From Microbispora oryzae (lineage in GTDB: Bacteria; Actinomycetota; Actinomycetes; Streptosporangiales; Streptosporangiaceae), in the NCBI RefSeq assembly GCF_017896165.1, contig NZ_JAFCNB010000006.1, forward strand, positions 186,001 to 250,000: a DNA stretch of 64,000 bases. The letters are read 5' to 3'. Shown in pieces: positions 27,648 to 35,979 of this stretch. The position numbers and the translations under genes were made by a program. Position 1 is the first letter of the stretch; the number at the start of each line of letters is the position of its first letter. Below the pieces are notes generated by a model. It saw nothing but the letters and a program-made list of their open reading frames with translations. It was not told where the DNA came from and did no database searches.

Positions 27648-28361
27648 TCAGGCCTCGATCTCGGCGGCCATGCCCCGCGTCACGTTCGGGTCGACCGGGA
27701 TGCCGGGGCCCATGGACGTGGTGAAGGTGACCTTCTTCAGGTAACGGCCCTTGGCCGCCGACGGCTTGAGACGCAGCACCTCGTCGAGCGCGGCGGAGTA
27801 GTTCTCCAGGAGCTGACGCTCGTCGAAGGACGACTTGCCGATGATGAAGTGCAGGTTCGCGTGCCGGTCGACACGGAACTCGATCTTGCCGCCCTTGATG
27901 TCGGTGACGGCCTTGGCGACGGCGGGGGTGACGGTGCCCGTCTTGGGGTTCGGCATCAGGCCACGGGGACCGAGCACGCGGCCCAGGCGGCCGACCTTGC
28001 CCATCAGGTCCGGCGTGGCGACGACGGCGTCGAAGTCGAGGCGGCCCTTGGCGACCTCTTCGATCAGCTCGTCGGAGCCGACGATGTCGGCGCCCGCCGC
28101 GCGGGCCTCCTCGGCACGGTCGCCGGTGGCGAAGACCAGGACCCGGGCGGTCTTGCCGGTGCCGTGCGGGAGGTTGACGGTGCCGCGGACCATCTGGTCC
28201 GCCTTACGCGGGTCGACGCCCAGCCGCAGGGCGACCTCGACGGTGGCGTCGAACTTCGTGGTCGCGGTCTGCTTGGCCAGCCGGACGCCGTCGAGCGGGC
28301 TGTACAGGTTCGCGCTGTCGACCTGCGCCGCCGCGTTCTTCCAGTTCTTACTGCGCTTCAC
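27648..28361 (-). CDS. rplA: 50S ribosomal protein L1
   Basis: L1 forms the mobile stalk that ejects E-site tRNA, and represses the rplK-rplA mRNA. The 237 residues begin [20 protein letters not shown] and contain the signature [20 protein letters not shown], followed by [20 protein letters not shown]. It lies 100 bp after rplK and is 167 bp upstream of the lipoprotein gene. Confidence 0.98.
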   Translation of the reverse strand: MKRSKNWKNAAAQVDSANLYSPLDGVRLAKQTATTKFDATVEVALRLGVDPRKADQMVRGTVNLPHGTGKTARVLVFATGDRAEEARAAGADIVGSDELIEEVAKGRLDFDAVVATPDLMGKVGRLGRVLGPRGLMPNPKTGTVTPAVAKAVTDIKGGKIEFRVDRHANLHFIIGKSSFDERQLLENYSAALDEVLRLKPSAAKGRYLKKVTFTTSMGPGIPVDPNVTRGMAAEIEA

Positions 28362-28461
28362 GGTGTTCTCCTCATGGAGTTCGTGGTCCGGGCCAGCGCC
28401 GGCCCTGCCACTCTGCTTCTTGCCACGCCTTCGGGCGTGTTGCCGCGCCCTCGCGAGGGGA

Positions 28462-28893
28462 CTAGTCGGCGATCGTGATGCCCATGGAGCGGGCGGTGCC
28501 GGCGATGATCTTCTCCGCGGCCTCGACGTCGTTGGCGTTGAGGTCCTGCATCTTGGTCTCGGCGATCTGGCGCAGCTGCTCGCGGGTGAGCTTGCCCACC
28601 TTGTCCTTGTGCGGGTTCGCGCTGCCCTTCTGCAGACCGGCCGCCTTCTTGATCAGCTCAGGCGCCGGCGGCGTCTTCGTGATGAAGGTGAAGCTGCGGT
28701 CTTCGAAGATGGTGATCTCAACGGGGATGATGTTGCCCCGCTGGGCCTCCGTCGCAGCGTTGTACTGCTTGACGAAGTCCATGATGTTGACGCCGTGCGG
28801 ACCGAGGGCGGTACCGACCGGCGGGGCGGGCGTGGCCTGTCCAGCGGGAAGCTGGACCTTCACCAGTGCCGCGACCTTCTTCTTAGGAGGCAT
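28462..28893 (-). CDS. rplK: 50S ribosomal protein L11
   Basis: L11 binds the GTPase-associated region of 23S rRNA, the thiostrepton target, and is needed for RelA activation. The 143-residue product starts [20 protein letters not shown] and shows [20 protein letters not shown], which includes the proline-rich switch region. The C-terminal rRNA-binding domain ends [14 protein letters not shown]. No change in the thiostrepton-associated N-terminal prolines is apparent. Confidence 0.98.
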   Translation of the reverse strand: MPPKKKVAALVKVQLPAGQATPAPPVGTALGPHGVNIMDFVKQYNAATEAQRGNIIPVEITIFEDRSFTFITKTPPAPELIKKAAGLQKGSANPHKDKVGKLTREQLRQIAETKMQDLNANDVEAAEKIIAGTARSMGITIAD

Positions 28894-28941
28894 TTGTCCT
28901 TCTCCGGGTCCTTTGTCTTACACATCCCCTCACACGCGTAC

Positions 28942-28963
28942 GGAGCCGCCACAGGACGGCTCC
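28942..28963 (-). terminator. Hairpin between nusG and rplK
   Basis: ggagccg (28942-28948) pairs with cggctcc (28957-28963) around an 8-nt loop, 49 bp upstream of rplK. It could be a weak terminator or part of the L1-binding leader of rplK-rplA. Confidence 0.35.
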
Positions 28964-29004
28964 CGAACGCGAATGAGGACGGCTATCGAGTCTACGCGAG
29001 GCTG

Positions 29005-29808
29005 TCAGATCTTCGAGACCTGGTTGAACGACAGCTCGACGGGGGTCTCCCTGCCGAAGATGGAGACGAGCACCTTCAGCTTCTGCGACTCGGCGCTGAT
29101 CTCGCTGACCGTCGCGGGCAGCGTGGCGAAGGGACCGTCCATGACGGTGACCGATTCGCCCACCTCGAAGTCGACGGTGGCGGCCGCCGCCTTGGTCGTC
29201 GCCTTCTTCGTCTCCTCGGACGGCTCCGGCGCGAGCAGCTTGGCGACCTCGTCGAGGTTGAGCGGGCTCGGCTTGTTCGACAGGCCGACGAAACCGGTCA
29301 CGCCCGGCGTGTTGCGCACGGCGGCCCAGGACTCGTCGGTCAGATCCATGCGCACCAGCACATAGCCGGGCAGCACACGCTCCTTGATGGGCGTCTTCTT
29401 ACCGCCCTTGAACTCCGTGATCGTGTGAGTCGGGACCTCGACCTGGAAGATGAAGTCCTCCATGTTGAGGGAGCCGGTCCGGCTCTCGATGTTCTGCTTC
29501 ACACGATTCTCGTAGCCGGCGTAGGAGTGGATGACGTACCACTCGCCGAACTGACCGCGCAGCTGCCGCTTGAACTCTTCGACCGGGTCGACGTCCGGCA
29601 GGATGTCGCCGTCCTCGTCGACCTGCGGCGAGGCCTCGATCGAATCGGCGTCACCGGCGTCAGCGTCGTCGCCGCCGAAGCCGTCCGCCTCGGATTCGAT
29701 GGCCTCGGACTCGACGGCCTCGGTGTCGGCGGCTGCTGAAACGGCCTCAGCCGGCTCGCTCTCCCACTCGTCGTGGGAGCCGTCGGCCGGCATCGGGGAC
29801 TCGGACAC
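29005..29808 (-). CDS. nusG: Transcription termination/antitermination protein NusG
   Basis: NusG binds RNA polymerase and links it to Rho or to ribosomal S10. The 267-residue protein has an acidic, Ser/Glu/Asp-rich N-terminal extension of about 85 residues, then the NGN domain ([20 protein letters not shown]) and a C-terminal KOW domain ([20 protein letters not shown]). The extension is longer than in E. coli (181 residues total) but typical of actinobacteria. secE lies 56 bp upstream. Confidence 0.98.
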   Translation of the reverse strand: MSESPMPADGSHDEWESEPAEAVSAAADTEAVESEAIESEADGFGGDDADAGDADSIEASPQVDEDGDILPDVDPVEEFKRQLRGQFGEWYVIHSYAGYENRVKQNIESRTGSLNMEDFIFQVEVPTHTITEFKGGKKTPIKERVLPGYVLVRMDLTDESWAAVRNTPGVTGFVGLSNKPSPLNLDEVAKLLAPEPSEETKKATTKAAAATVDFEVGESVTVMDGPFATLPATVSEISAESQKLKVLVSIFGRETPVELSFNQVSKI

Positions 29809-29864
29809 GGGACTCTTCCTTCTTCGATCGATTTCCTGACGCCCGATGGGCGTCCCGTCCCGGA

Positions 29865-30131
29865 TCAGGACCCGCCGAAGACCGCCAGCACAAGCTTCGT
29901 GAGGCCGAAGTCGAATCCGGCCACGACTCCGACCATGATCACAACAAAGCCGAGAACGATCGTGGTGTATGTGATCAGGTCGTTGCGCCGAGGCCAGATG
30001 ACCTTACGCAGCTCGGCGACGACCTGCCGGTAGAAGAGAGCAGGAGAGGTGCGCCTGGCCTTCTTCTCGCCGGTCGGCTTGCCTGGCTTGCCAGCGGTCT
30101 CGCCGCGGGTGTCGATCGCCACAATTCTCAC
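29865..30131 (-). CDS. secE: Preprotein translocase subunit SecE
   Basis: SecE clamps the SecY channel halves. The 88-residue product has a charged N-terminus ([20 protein letters not shown]), the amphipathic helix with [20 protein letters not shown], and one membrane helix (about residues 57-80). Two starts are possible: GTG at 30131 as given, or GTG at 30122 with AGGTGAG upstream, which would shorten the protein by three residues. It is the first protein gene after tRNA-Trp. Confidence 0.95.
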   Translation of the reverse strand: MRIVAIDTRGETAGKPGKPTGEKKARRTSPALFYRQVVAELRKVIWPRRNDLITYTTIVLGFVVIMVGVVAGFDFGLTKLVLAVFGGS

Positions 30132-30197
30132 CTGATCCGTTGTGTCCGTCGCATGCGCGGCGCGCTTTCACGCCATTGTTGCGCGGACCGCACTCCG

Positions 30198-30270
30198 CAG
30201 GGCACGAGGGACTCGAACCCCCAACCGCCGGTTTTGGAGACCGGTGCGCTACCAATTGCGCTAGTGCCCT
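30198..30270 (-). tRNA. trnW: tRNA-Trp (anticodon CCA)
   Basis: A complete 73-nt cloverleaf on the minus strand. The acceptor stem is AGGGCAC/GTGCCCT, the D arm GCGC-AATTGGTA-GCGC, the anticodon arm CCGGT-CTCCAAA-ACCGG with CCA at 30235-30237, and the T arm GGGGG-TTCGAGT-CCCTC, followed by discriminator G. The 3' CCA is not encoded. Trp tRNA directly before secE is the usual actinomycete arrangement. Confidence 0.97.
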
Positions 30271-30502
30271 AAGCCGTGCACCACGATACCTGACGAACGC
30301 GTTGAAGCGCCCGCCCGACTTTCGCGTGGCCCACTAGTCGGTGAAGTGTACGTGGGATCGTCCACTTCGTCGAACCACGCGGCCGTACCGGGTGGAACCG
30401 CAGCCCGGGTGTCGCGTCGTGCAGGACAAAGGTAGCGCGCGCGGATGTCCGGATCAGGGATATGGAGCGGAATCCGCGTGGTGAGTCTGTAACGATGGAG
30501 CC

Positions 30503-31708
30503 ATGACCCGACCTCGCATCTCCGCGCGGATTTCCGCGATCTCCGAATCCGCGACGCTCGCCGTGGACGCCAGGGCCAAGGCGATGAAGGCCGCCGGCCG
30601 CCCGGTCATCGGCTTCGGCGCCGGCGAGCCCGACTTCCCGACGCCCGACTACATCGTCGAGGCGGCCGTCGAGGCGTGCCGGAACCCCAGGTTCCACAAG
30701 TACACGCCCGCCGGTGGCCTGCCGGAGCTCAAGCAGGCGATCGCGGACAAGACGCGGCGCGACAGCGGGTTCGAGGTGCAGGCGTCCCAGGTGCTCGTCA
30801 CCAACGGCGGCAAGCAGGCGGTCTACGAGGCGTTCGCGACCCTGCTCGACCCCGGTGACGAGGTCCTCGTCGTGGCGCCGTACTGGACGACCTACCCCGA
30901 GGCGATCAAGCTCGCGGGCGGCGTCCAGGTCGACGTGGTCACCGACGAGACGACCGGCTACCTCGCCTCGGTCGAGCAGCTCGACGCGAAGCTGACCGAC
31001 CGCACCAAGGCGCTGCTGTTCGTCTCCCCGTCCAACCCGACCGGGGCGGTCTACTCCCCCGAGCAGGTCGAGGAGATCGGCCGCTGGGCGCTCGACAAGG
31101 GGCTGTGGGTCGTCACCGACGAGATCTACGAGCATCTCGTCTACGGCGACGCCCGCTTCTCCAGCATCGCGACGGCCGTGCCCGAGCTGCGCGAGCGCGT
31201 CGTCGTGCTGAACGGCGTCGCCAAGACGTACGCCATGACCGGCTGGCGGGTGGGCTGGCTGATCGGCCCGGCCGACGTGGTCAAGGCCGCCACGAACCTG
31301 CAGTCCCACGCGACCTCCAACGTGGCGAACGTCTCCCAGGCCGCGGCCCTCGCCGCCGTGTCGGGCGACCTGTCGGCCGTCGAGCGGATGCGTGAGGCCT
31401 TCGACCGCCGCCGGCAGACCATGGTCCGGATGCTCAACGAGATCCCCGGAGTCGTCTGCCCGGAGCCGCTGGGCGCGTTCTACGCCTACCCCTCGGTCAA
31501 GGCCCTGCTGGGCAAGGAGCTGCGCGGCCGGCGCCCGCAGACGTCCGCCGAGCTGGCCGAGCTGATCCTGGAGGAGGCCGAGGTGGCGCTGGTGCCGGGT
31601 GAGGCGTTCGGCACGCCCGGCTACTTCCGCCTCTCCTACGCCCTGGGCGACGACGACCTTGCCGAGGGCGTCAGCCGCGTGGCCAAGCTCCTGGGCGAGG
31701 CCCACTGA
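30503..31708 (+). CDS. aspC: Aspartate/aromatic aminotransferase, class I PLP-dependent
   Basis: A fold-type I aminotransferase, most likely converting aspartate and 2-oxoglutarate to oxaloacetate and glutamate in the cytoplasm. The 401 residues show the substrate-recognition N-terminus ([20 protein letters not shown]), SPSNPTG at 175-181 (Asn178), Asp206 in TDEIYEH that pairs with the PLP ring nitrogen, the Schiff-base lysine Lys241 in [16 protein letters not shown], and the carboxylate-binding Arg in GYFRLSYAL near residue 376. It resembles subgroup I-gamma aminotransferases. It is divergent from tRNA-Trp/secE; adenosine deaminase follows on the same strand after a hairpin. Confidence 0.93.
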   Translation: MTRPRISARISAISESATLAVDARAKAMKAAGRPVIGFGAGEPDFPTPDYIVEAAVEACRNPRFHKYTPAGGLPELKQAIADKTRRDSGFEVQASQVLVTNGGKQAVYEAFATLLDPGDEVLVVAPYWTTYPEAIKLAGGVQVDVVTDETTGYLASVEQLDAKLTDRTKALLFVSPSNPTGAVYSPEQVEEIGRWALDKGLWVVTDEIYEHLVYGDARFSSIATAVPELRERVVVLNGVAKTYAMTGWRVGWLIGPADVVKAATNLQSHATSNVANVSQAAALAAVSGDLSAVERMREAFDRRRQTMVRMLNEIPGVVCPEPLGAFYAYPSVKALLGKELRGRRPQTSAELAELILEEAEVALVPGEAFGTPGYFRLSYALGDDDLAEGVSRVAKLLGEAH

Positions 31709-31763
31709 GCCGTCCGAGCTCACTGCGCTCACTGAGCCTTCCGAGGCCACTGAGCCGTCTGAG
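31703..31763 (+). repeat. Three imperfect 16-bp repeats after aspC
   Basis: Copies of cactgagcc-[gt]-t-[ct]-[ct]-gag occur at 31703-31718, 31730-31745 and 31748-31763. The first includes the aspC stop codon. They precede the terminator hairpin. Confidence 0.6.
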
Positions 31764-31790
31764 CGTCTGAGGTCGCTGAGCGCTCGATCG

Positions 31791-31815
31791 GGGCCCGGGC
31801 CGCGCGCCCGGGCCC
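31791..31815 (+). terminator. aspC terminator
   Basis: A 10-bp perfect stem, gggcccgggc (31791-31800) with gcccgggccc (31806-31815) around a 5-nt loop, followed by TTC. It lies about 80 bp after the aspC stop. Confidence 0.65.
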
Positions 31816-31894
31816 TTCGCGCGCCGTCCGCCGGAGCCGGCGGCCGCGCTCGTGCGCGGGTCGCGGACCGGTGAGAGACGGAGTGCGGCACGAT

Positions 31895-32938
31895 ATGGAG
31901 ATGCCGCGACCACTCCACATGCTCCCGAAGGCTCATCTCCACCTGCACTTCACCGGCTCCATGCGGCACGCGACTCTCGTCGAACTGGCGCGCGAGCGGG
32001 GCGTCCACCTGCCCGACGCGCTCCAACAGGACTGGCCGCCGAAGCTGCGGGCGACCGACGAGCGGGGCTGGTTCCGGTTCCAGCGGCTCTACGACATCGC
32101 CCGGTCGGTGTTACGGACACCCGAGGACGTCCGGCGGCTGTTGCGGGAGGCCGCCGAGGACGAGGCCGCGGAGGGCTCCCGCTGGCTGGAGATCCAGGTG
32201 GATCCGTCCGGGTACGCCCAGCGGTTCGGCGGGCTGACCGAGACGCTGGAGCTCGTGCTGGACGCGGCCGAGCACGCGGCGCGCGGGGCGGGCATCGGCA
32301 TCGCGGTGATCGTGGCGGCCAACCGCACCCGTCATCCGCTCGACGCGCGGACCCTCGCCCGGCTGGCCGGGCAGTACGCCGGGCGGGGCGTGGTGGGCTT
32401 CGGGCTGTCCAACGACGAGCGCCGGGGCCGGGCCAGAGACTTCGAGCACGCCTTCCGCATCGCCAGGCGGGCCGGGCTGCTCGCCGTGCCCCACGGCGGC
32501 GAACTGCTGGGCGCGGCCAGCGTGGCCGAGTGCGTGGACGATCTGGGCGCCGACCGGGTCGGGCACGGCGTCCGCGCGGCCGAGTCTCCCCACCTGATGG
32601 AACGGCTCGCCGACCGGCAGATCACCTGCGAGGTGTGCCCGCTGTCCAACGTGGGCCTCGGTGTGGCCGAACGGCCCGAGGACGTGCCGCTGCGGCGGCT
32701 GTTCGACGCGGGTGTGCCCATCGCGCTCGGCGCCGACGACCCGCTGCTCTTCGGGGCCCGGCTGCTGCCGCAGTATGAGCTGGCCCGGGAGGTCTACGGC
32801 TTCGACGACGCGGAGATCGCCGAACTCGCCCGCCAGTCGATCCGCTCCTCGACCGCCCCCGACGGCGTGCGGAAGGAACTGCTGGCGGAGATCGACGCCT
32901 GGCTGGCCGCGCCGCCGGACGAGCCCGCCGCCGGCTGA
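31895..32938 (+). CDS. add: Adenosine deaminase-like hydrolase
   Basis: A member of the adenosine/AMP deaminase branch of the amidohydrolase superfamily, expected to deaminate adenosine (or a related purine) using zinc. From the ATG at 31895 the protein has 347 residues. The zinc ligands are His16 and His18 in PKAHLHLHFTG; the substrate/zinc motif HAGE is HGGE here (VPHGGELLG); RVGHGVRA and CPLSNVGLG follow; the catalytic Asp pair appears as ALGADDPLLFG. The usual HLDG after the first histidines is HFTG, so the substrate may differ from plain adenosine. GTG at 31871 or ATG at 31901 are alternative starts. The aspC-add neighbourhood is common in actinomycetes. Confidence 0.88.
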   Translation: MEMPRPLHMLPKAHLHLHFTGSMRHATLVELARERGVHLPDALQQDWPPKLRATDERGWFRFQRLYDIARSVLRTPEDVRRLLREAAEDEAAEGSRWLEIQVDPSGYAQRFGGLTETLELVLDAAEHAARGAGIGIAVIVAANRTRHPLDARTLARLAGQYAGRGVVGFGLSNDERRGRARDFEHAFRIARRAGLLAVPHGGELLGAASVAECVDDLGADRVGHGVRAAESPHLMERLADRQITCEVCPLSNVGLGVAERPEDVPLRRLFDAGVPIALGADDPLLFGARLLPQYELAREVYGFDDAEIAELARQSIRSSTAPDGVRKELLAEIDAWLAAPPDEPAAG

Positions 32939-33006
32939 ACCTTTCGGCCTCTCTGTCGGGGTCTCTGCCAGCGGCGCCCCTCCAGCGGGCTCTATGAACG
33001 AGCTTT

Positions 33007-33834
33007 TCAGTGGGCCGAGCGCGCGATGCGCAGCGCCTCCGGGAGGTCCGGCCCCTCCAGCCGCAGCCCGACCATGCCCCGCTGCCAGATCAGTGTGGGC
33101 CCCGCCACCCGCTCGTCCCGGGCCTCGCCGCCGCTCGCGGGCACGTACGAGAGCGCGTGGGGCTGCCGGATCCACCAGCCACCCACCTCCGGCACCTCGT
33201 CCGGCCACGGCGGGCCCAGCTCCTTGTGGAAGACCACGGTGAGCGTGCCGTCATATTCGTCCAGGCGGATCCCGGGCCACAGCAGGGTCACCACCCGGGC
33301 GCCGTCGGCGATCCTGACGTCTCTCGGCTCCCCCAGAGCCGAGGGAACGGCTACCGGGAAGCGGGCGGCCTCACGAGCCTCGCCGAGCGTGACCCGCCGT
33401 TCGCCCGGCAGGGGGCTCGGCAGGCCGGTGGGCAGTGGACCTGGCCCGCCGACGTGGATCTCCACTCCGGCGAACCTGAGCACCGACGTGACGGCGGCCC
33501 GCCCCTGCGGAGTGGCGCCGAGCAGCACCGCGAGCACCACCGCCAGCGCCACGGCGAGCCGCCGGCGCGAGATCGTGAGCCGGCGCCGCCAGAACGGCGG
33601 GCGACGGCGCCCGGACGCCGGGGCGCGGCCGTCGGCCTCCGCCCGCTCGCGCTCGATGCGGGCCCGGACGGCCCGGGCCACGGCCGAGGGCGGCGGCGCC
33701 TGATCGCGGAGCGACTCGTTCAGCGACTCCCCCAGCGCGACGAGCTCGCCCGCCAGGTCCTCGAACCGGTCATCCCGCCGGTCGGATCGGCCATGCCTGT
33801 CATGCCCGTCATGCCCGTCAGGCGAGGAGCTCAT
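33007..33834 (-). CDS. Probable membrane-bound anti-sigma or sigma-associated protein
   Basis: A 275-residue single-pass membrane protein encoded directly after, and overlapping by 17 nt, an ECF sigma factor gene. Its ATG lies 6 nt from a strong AGAGGAGG. The first 25 residues are rich in His and Asp (SPDGHDGHDRHGRSDRRDDR), residues about 25-85 are cytoplasmic and helical, a membrane helix lies near residues 92-110 (RLAVALAVVLAVLLGA), and about 165 residues are extracytoplasmic, with several Trp and Gly. It lacks the HxxxCxxC zinc motif of classical ZAS anti-sigma factors. Position suggests it restrains or signals to the sigma factor; that role is inferred. Confidence 0.75.
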   Translation of the reverse strand: MSSSPDGHDGHDRHGRSDRRDDRFEDLAGELVALGESLNESLRDQAPPPSAVARAVRARIERERAEADGRAPASGRRRPPFWRRRLTISRRRLAVALAVVLAVLLGATPQGRAAVTSVLRFAGVEIHVGGPGPLPTGLPSPLPGERRVTLGEAREAARFPVAVPSALGEPRDVRIADGARVVTLLWPGIRLDEYDGTLTVVFHKELGPPWPDEVPEVGGWWIRQPHALSYVPASGGEARDERVAGPTLIWQRGMVGLRLEGPDLPEALRIARSAH

Positions 33835-34369
33835 CGCTCACCTCCTCTCGCAGGCGCCGCAGCCCGCGGAACGTCCGAGACTTCACCGTGCCCAGCCGTA
33901 CGCCGAGGACCTCGGCCGTCTCCGCCTCGGACAACTGCAGGAAATACCGGCAGACCACCGCCTCGCGTTCCCGGTCGGGCAGGCGGCGCACCGCGTCGAG
34001 CAGCCGGGCCCGTCCGTCCGCCGCCACGGCGATCTCCTCCGGTTCCTCCTGCCCCTCCGGTCCGTACGGCTCCCGCTCCAGGCCGAGCCGGGCGCCGAGA
34101 TCGGCCCGGCGGCCCCGCGCACGGGTGAGATTGTGCGTCTCGTTGGCCACGATGCGCAGCAGCCAGGGTTTGAAGGCCGACTCCCGGCGGAATGCGGCCA
34201 GGTGGCGGAACGCCTTGACGAACGCCTCCTGCACGACGTCCTCGGCCTCGTCGCCGGCTCCGAGCAGGCGGGCCGTCCGATGGGCGACCGCGCTGTACCG
34301 GGCGACCAGGGCCTCATAGGCGTCGAGGTCGCCCGCCAGGGAACGCGCTATGGCCTCGTCGTCGTCCAT
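33818..34369 (-). CDS. ECF-family RNA polymerase sigma factor
   Basis: A 183-residue extracytoplasmic-function sigma factor. Region 2 is at about residues 20-85, with DEAEDVVQEAFVKAFRHLAA recognising the -10 element, and region 4 is at about 120-180, with REREAVVCRYFLQLSEAETA and VLGVRLGTVKSRTFRGLRRL forming the helix-turn-helix for the -35. I use the ATG at 34369 (MDDDEAIARSLAGDLDAYEA). It has no Shine-Dalgarno; the 30 bases upstream are C-rich, so the transcript may be leaderless. The downstream gene is its likely membrane partner. A longer reading to 34510 covers non-conserved sequence. Confidence 0.9.
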   Translation of the reverse strand: MDDDEAIARSLAGDLDAYEALVARYSAVAHRTARLLGAGDEAEDVVQEAFVKAFRHLAAFRRESAFKPWLLRIVANETHNLTRARGRRADLGARLGLEREPYGPEGQEEPEEIAVAADGRARLLDAVRRLPDREREAVVCRYFLQLSEAETAEVLGVRLGTVKSRTFRGLRRLREEVSDELLA

Positions 34370-34508
34370 TGGGGGGTGCGAATGGGGAGGAATGAGAGGG
34401 GAAGCGTATGAGGCGACGACACACGCCGTCCAGCGGAACCCGGCACCGGCCCGATGGGCGGGCACTAGACTTTTCCAACGATCGTCAGCTCGCGTAAACG
34501 AGGATCCC

Positions 34509-35240
34509 ATGTCTGGATATGACCGAGTCGTTCAACCGGCGGCCGGAGACGAGGCCCTGGAGAACCACCTCGGTGGCGACGAGGCCAAGAACTACCGGCA
34601 GTACGAGTTCGACATGGTCGCGCCCCACGTGGGGCGGTCGCTGCTGGAGATCGGGTCTGGCCTCGGGCACTTCGCCGAGCAGTTCCTCCCGCGGCTCGAC
34701 CGGCTCGTGGTCAGCGACTTCGACCCCTACTGCGTGGAGCAGCTCGAGAAGCGCTTCAGCGAGCGCGACGACATCTCGGTGCTCCAGTTCGGGCTGCCGA
34801 CGGAGATCCCGCTGGCCGATCCCGTCGACACCGTCGTCATGATGAACGTCCTGGAGCACATCGAGGACGACGTCGAGGCGCTGCGGTCCCTGGCCAAGGT
34901 CACCGTCCCCGGCGGCCGGATCGTCATCTGGGTCCCCGGCTACATGCAGCTCTACGGCGACTTCGACCGCAAGGTCGGGCATGTGACCCGCTACACCCCG
35001 GCGACCCTGCGCTCGTCGGTCACCAAGGCCGGGCTCGACGTCGACGTGCTCAAGCCGATCAACTTCCTGGGCGGCATCGCCTGGTGGGCCGCCGTACGGC
35101 GGGGCGGCGTCGGCTACCCCGATCCCCGGCTGGTCAAGATCTACGACCGGACGGTCGTGCCGGCCACCCGGCTCATCGAGCGCTTCATCCGGCCGCCCTT
35201 CGGGCAGACCGTGTTCTGCGTCGCCCGCGTGCCGAGGTAG
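34509..35240 (+). CDS. Class I SAM-dependent methyltransferase
   Basis: A 243-residue Rossmann-fold methyltransferase. Motif I, LLEIGSGLGHFAEQF (about residues 44-58), binds S-adenosylmethionine; the acidic residue ending strand 2 is in VVSDFDP; motif II/post-II VVMMNVLEHIEDD and PGGRIVIWVPGYMQLYG follow. The HVTRYTPATLRSSVTKAGLD segment is typical of Methyltransf_11/23-type enzymes often found next to glycosyltransferases and polyketide genes, but none is adjacent here, so the substrate is unknown. The ATG at 34509 has GAGG upstream; the in-frame extension to 34350 overlaps the divergent sigma factor and is not conserved. Confidence 0.88.
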   Translation: MSGYDRVVQPAAGDEALENHLGGDEAKNYRQYEFDMVAPHVGRSLLEIGSGLGHFAEQFLPRLDRLVVSDFDPYCVEQLEKRFSERDDISVLQFGLPTEIPLADPVDTVVMMNVLEHIEDDVEALRSLAKVTVPGGRIVIWVPGYMQLYGDFDRKVGHVTRYTPATLRSSVTKAGLDVDVLKPINFLGGIAWWAAVRRGGVGYPDPRLVKIYDRTVVPATRLIERFIRPPFGQTVFCVARVPR

Positions 35241-35278
35241 AGGCTCTCACGCTTTTCGCATGATTCTCCTGGGGTAGG

Positions 35279-35316
35279 CCAAGCGGGATCCGCTTGGGTG
35301 GTATAAGACACCACCC
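35279..35316 (+). promoter_or_regulatory. Palindrome and -10 box upstream of the secreted-protein/two-component genes
   Basis: A perfect 8-bp inverted repeat, ccaagcgg (35279-35286) and ccgcttgg (35290-35297), is followed at once by TATAAG (35302-35307), itself inside a second repeat gggtgg/ccaccc (35296-35301, 35311-35316). It could be an operator overlapping the promoter, or a terminator of the methyltransferase gene that ends at 35240. Confidence 0.5.
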
Positions 35317-35328
35317 CGAGGAGCCTCG

Positions 35329-35913
35329 ATGAAGAAGGTCGCCAGGGCCGCGGCCGCGGTGACCCTGACCGCACTGGTCTCGGGGTCAGCCGCTCTCGTG
35401 GCGACCGAGTCAGGGGCCAGCACGACGGCCCCGGCTCCGGCGCCGGTGCACGAACGGTCCGCGGGCCGCGCGGCGACGCCCGGCAACCCGGCCGCGGGCC
35501 GGCACCGGCGCTTCGGCATGGGCGTCCACGGGGAGGCCACGTTCCGCCGGAAGAACGGGACGTTCGCCGAGCGGACCTGGCAGCGCGGGACCGTCACGGC
35601 GAAGGGGGCGTCCGCCCTCACCGTACGGAGCGCGGACGGTGTCACCTGGACCTGGACGATCGACGCCGGTACCCGCATCAGGCATGACGGCGGGCGGGCG
35701 GCCCTGGACGCCGTCGCGGTCGGCGACGCGGTCAGAGTGCTCGGCGCGCCCGTCCCGGCCCCATCCAATCCACCCTCCTCCGGCGGGCCCTCCGCCGACG
35801 TTCCCGGAACCCCCTCCACCGGCGCCTCCGAGTCACCCTTCACCTCGGAGGCGCCGCCGGGGGCGCCCGCGGCGGTCGTGGCCGCCCGGACCCGAACCAC
35901 TCAGGGGAACTGA
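35329..35913 (+). CDS. Secreted protein of unknown function preceding a two-component system
   Basis: A 194-residue exported protein. It starts MKKVARAAAAVTLTALVSGS behind GAGGAG, with a signal peptide likely cleaved after the Ala/Ser-rich region near residue 30. A central domain of about 65 residues (VTAKGASALTVRSADGVTWT, then IRHDGGRAALDAVAVGDAVR) resembles small OB-like DUF5666-type domains. The C-terminal 45 residues are Pro/Ser-rich and disordered. It has no cysteines. A 19-bp stem-loop and a response regulator gene follow on the same strand, so it may be a regulon member or an accessory sensor; this is inference. Confidence 0.8.
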   Translation: MKKVARAAAAVTLTALVSGSAALVATESGASTTAPAPAPVHERSAGRAATPGNPAAGRHRRFGMGVHGEATFRRKNGTFAERTWQRGTVTAKGASALTVRSADGVTWTWTIDAGTRIRHDGGRAALDAVAVGDAVRVLGAPVPAPSNPPSSGGPSADVPGTPSTGASESPFTSEAPPGAPAAVVAARTRTTQGN

Positions 35914-35920
35914 GGGAAAC

Positions 35921-35966
35921 TGCAGGTGTGGGGCTTCCAGGGTGCGATGGAAGCCCCGCACCTGCA
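35921..35966 (+). terminator. Long 19-bp stem-loop between the secreted protein and the response regulator
   Basis: The arms 35921-35939 and 35948-35966 are complementary at 18 of 19 positions (one G-T pair) around an 8-nt loop. It starts 8 bp after one stop codon and ends 13 bp before the next start codon. There is no U-run on the plus strand. Confidence 0.6.
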
Positions 35967-35979
35967 AAATAGGTCCCCC

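Noticed and set aside
30269-32026. 585-codon minus-strand open frame opposite aspC
   Set aside because: Shadow; aspC has complete PLP motifs on the plus strand.
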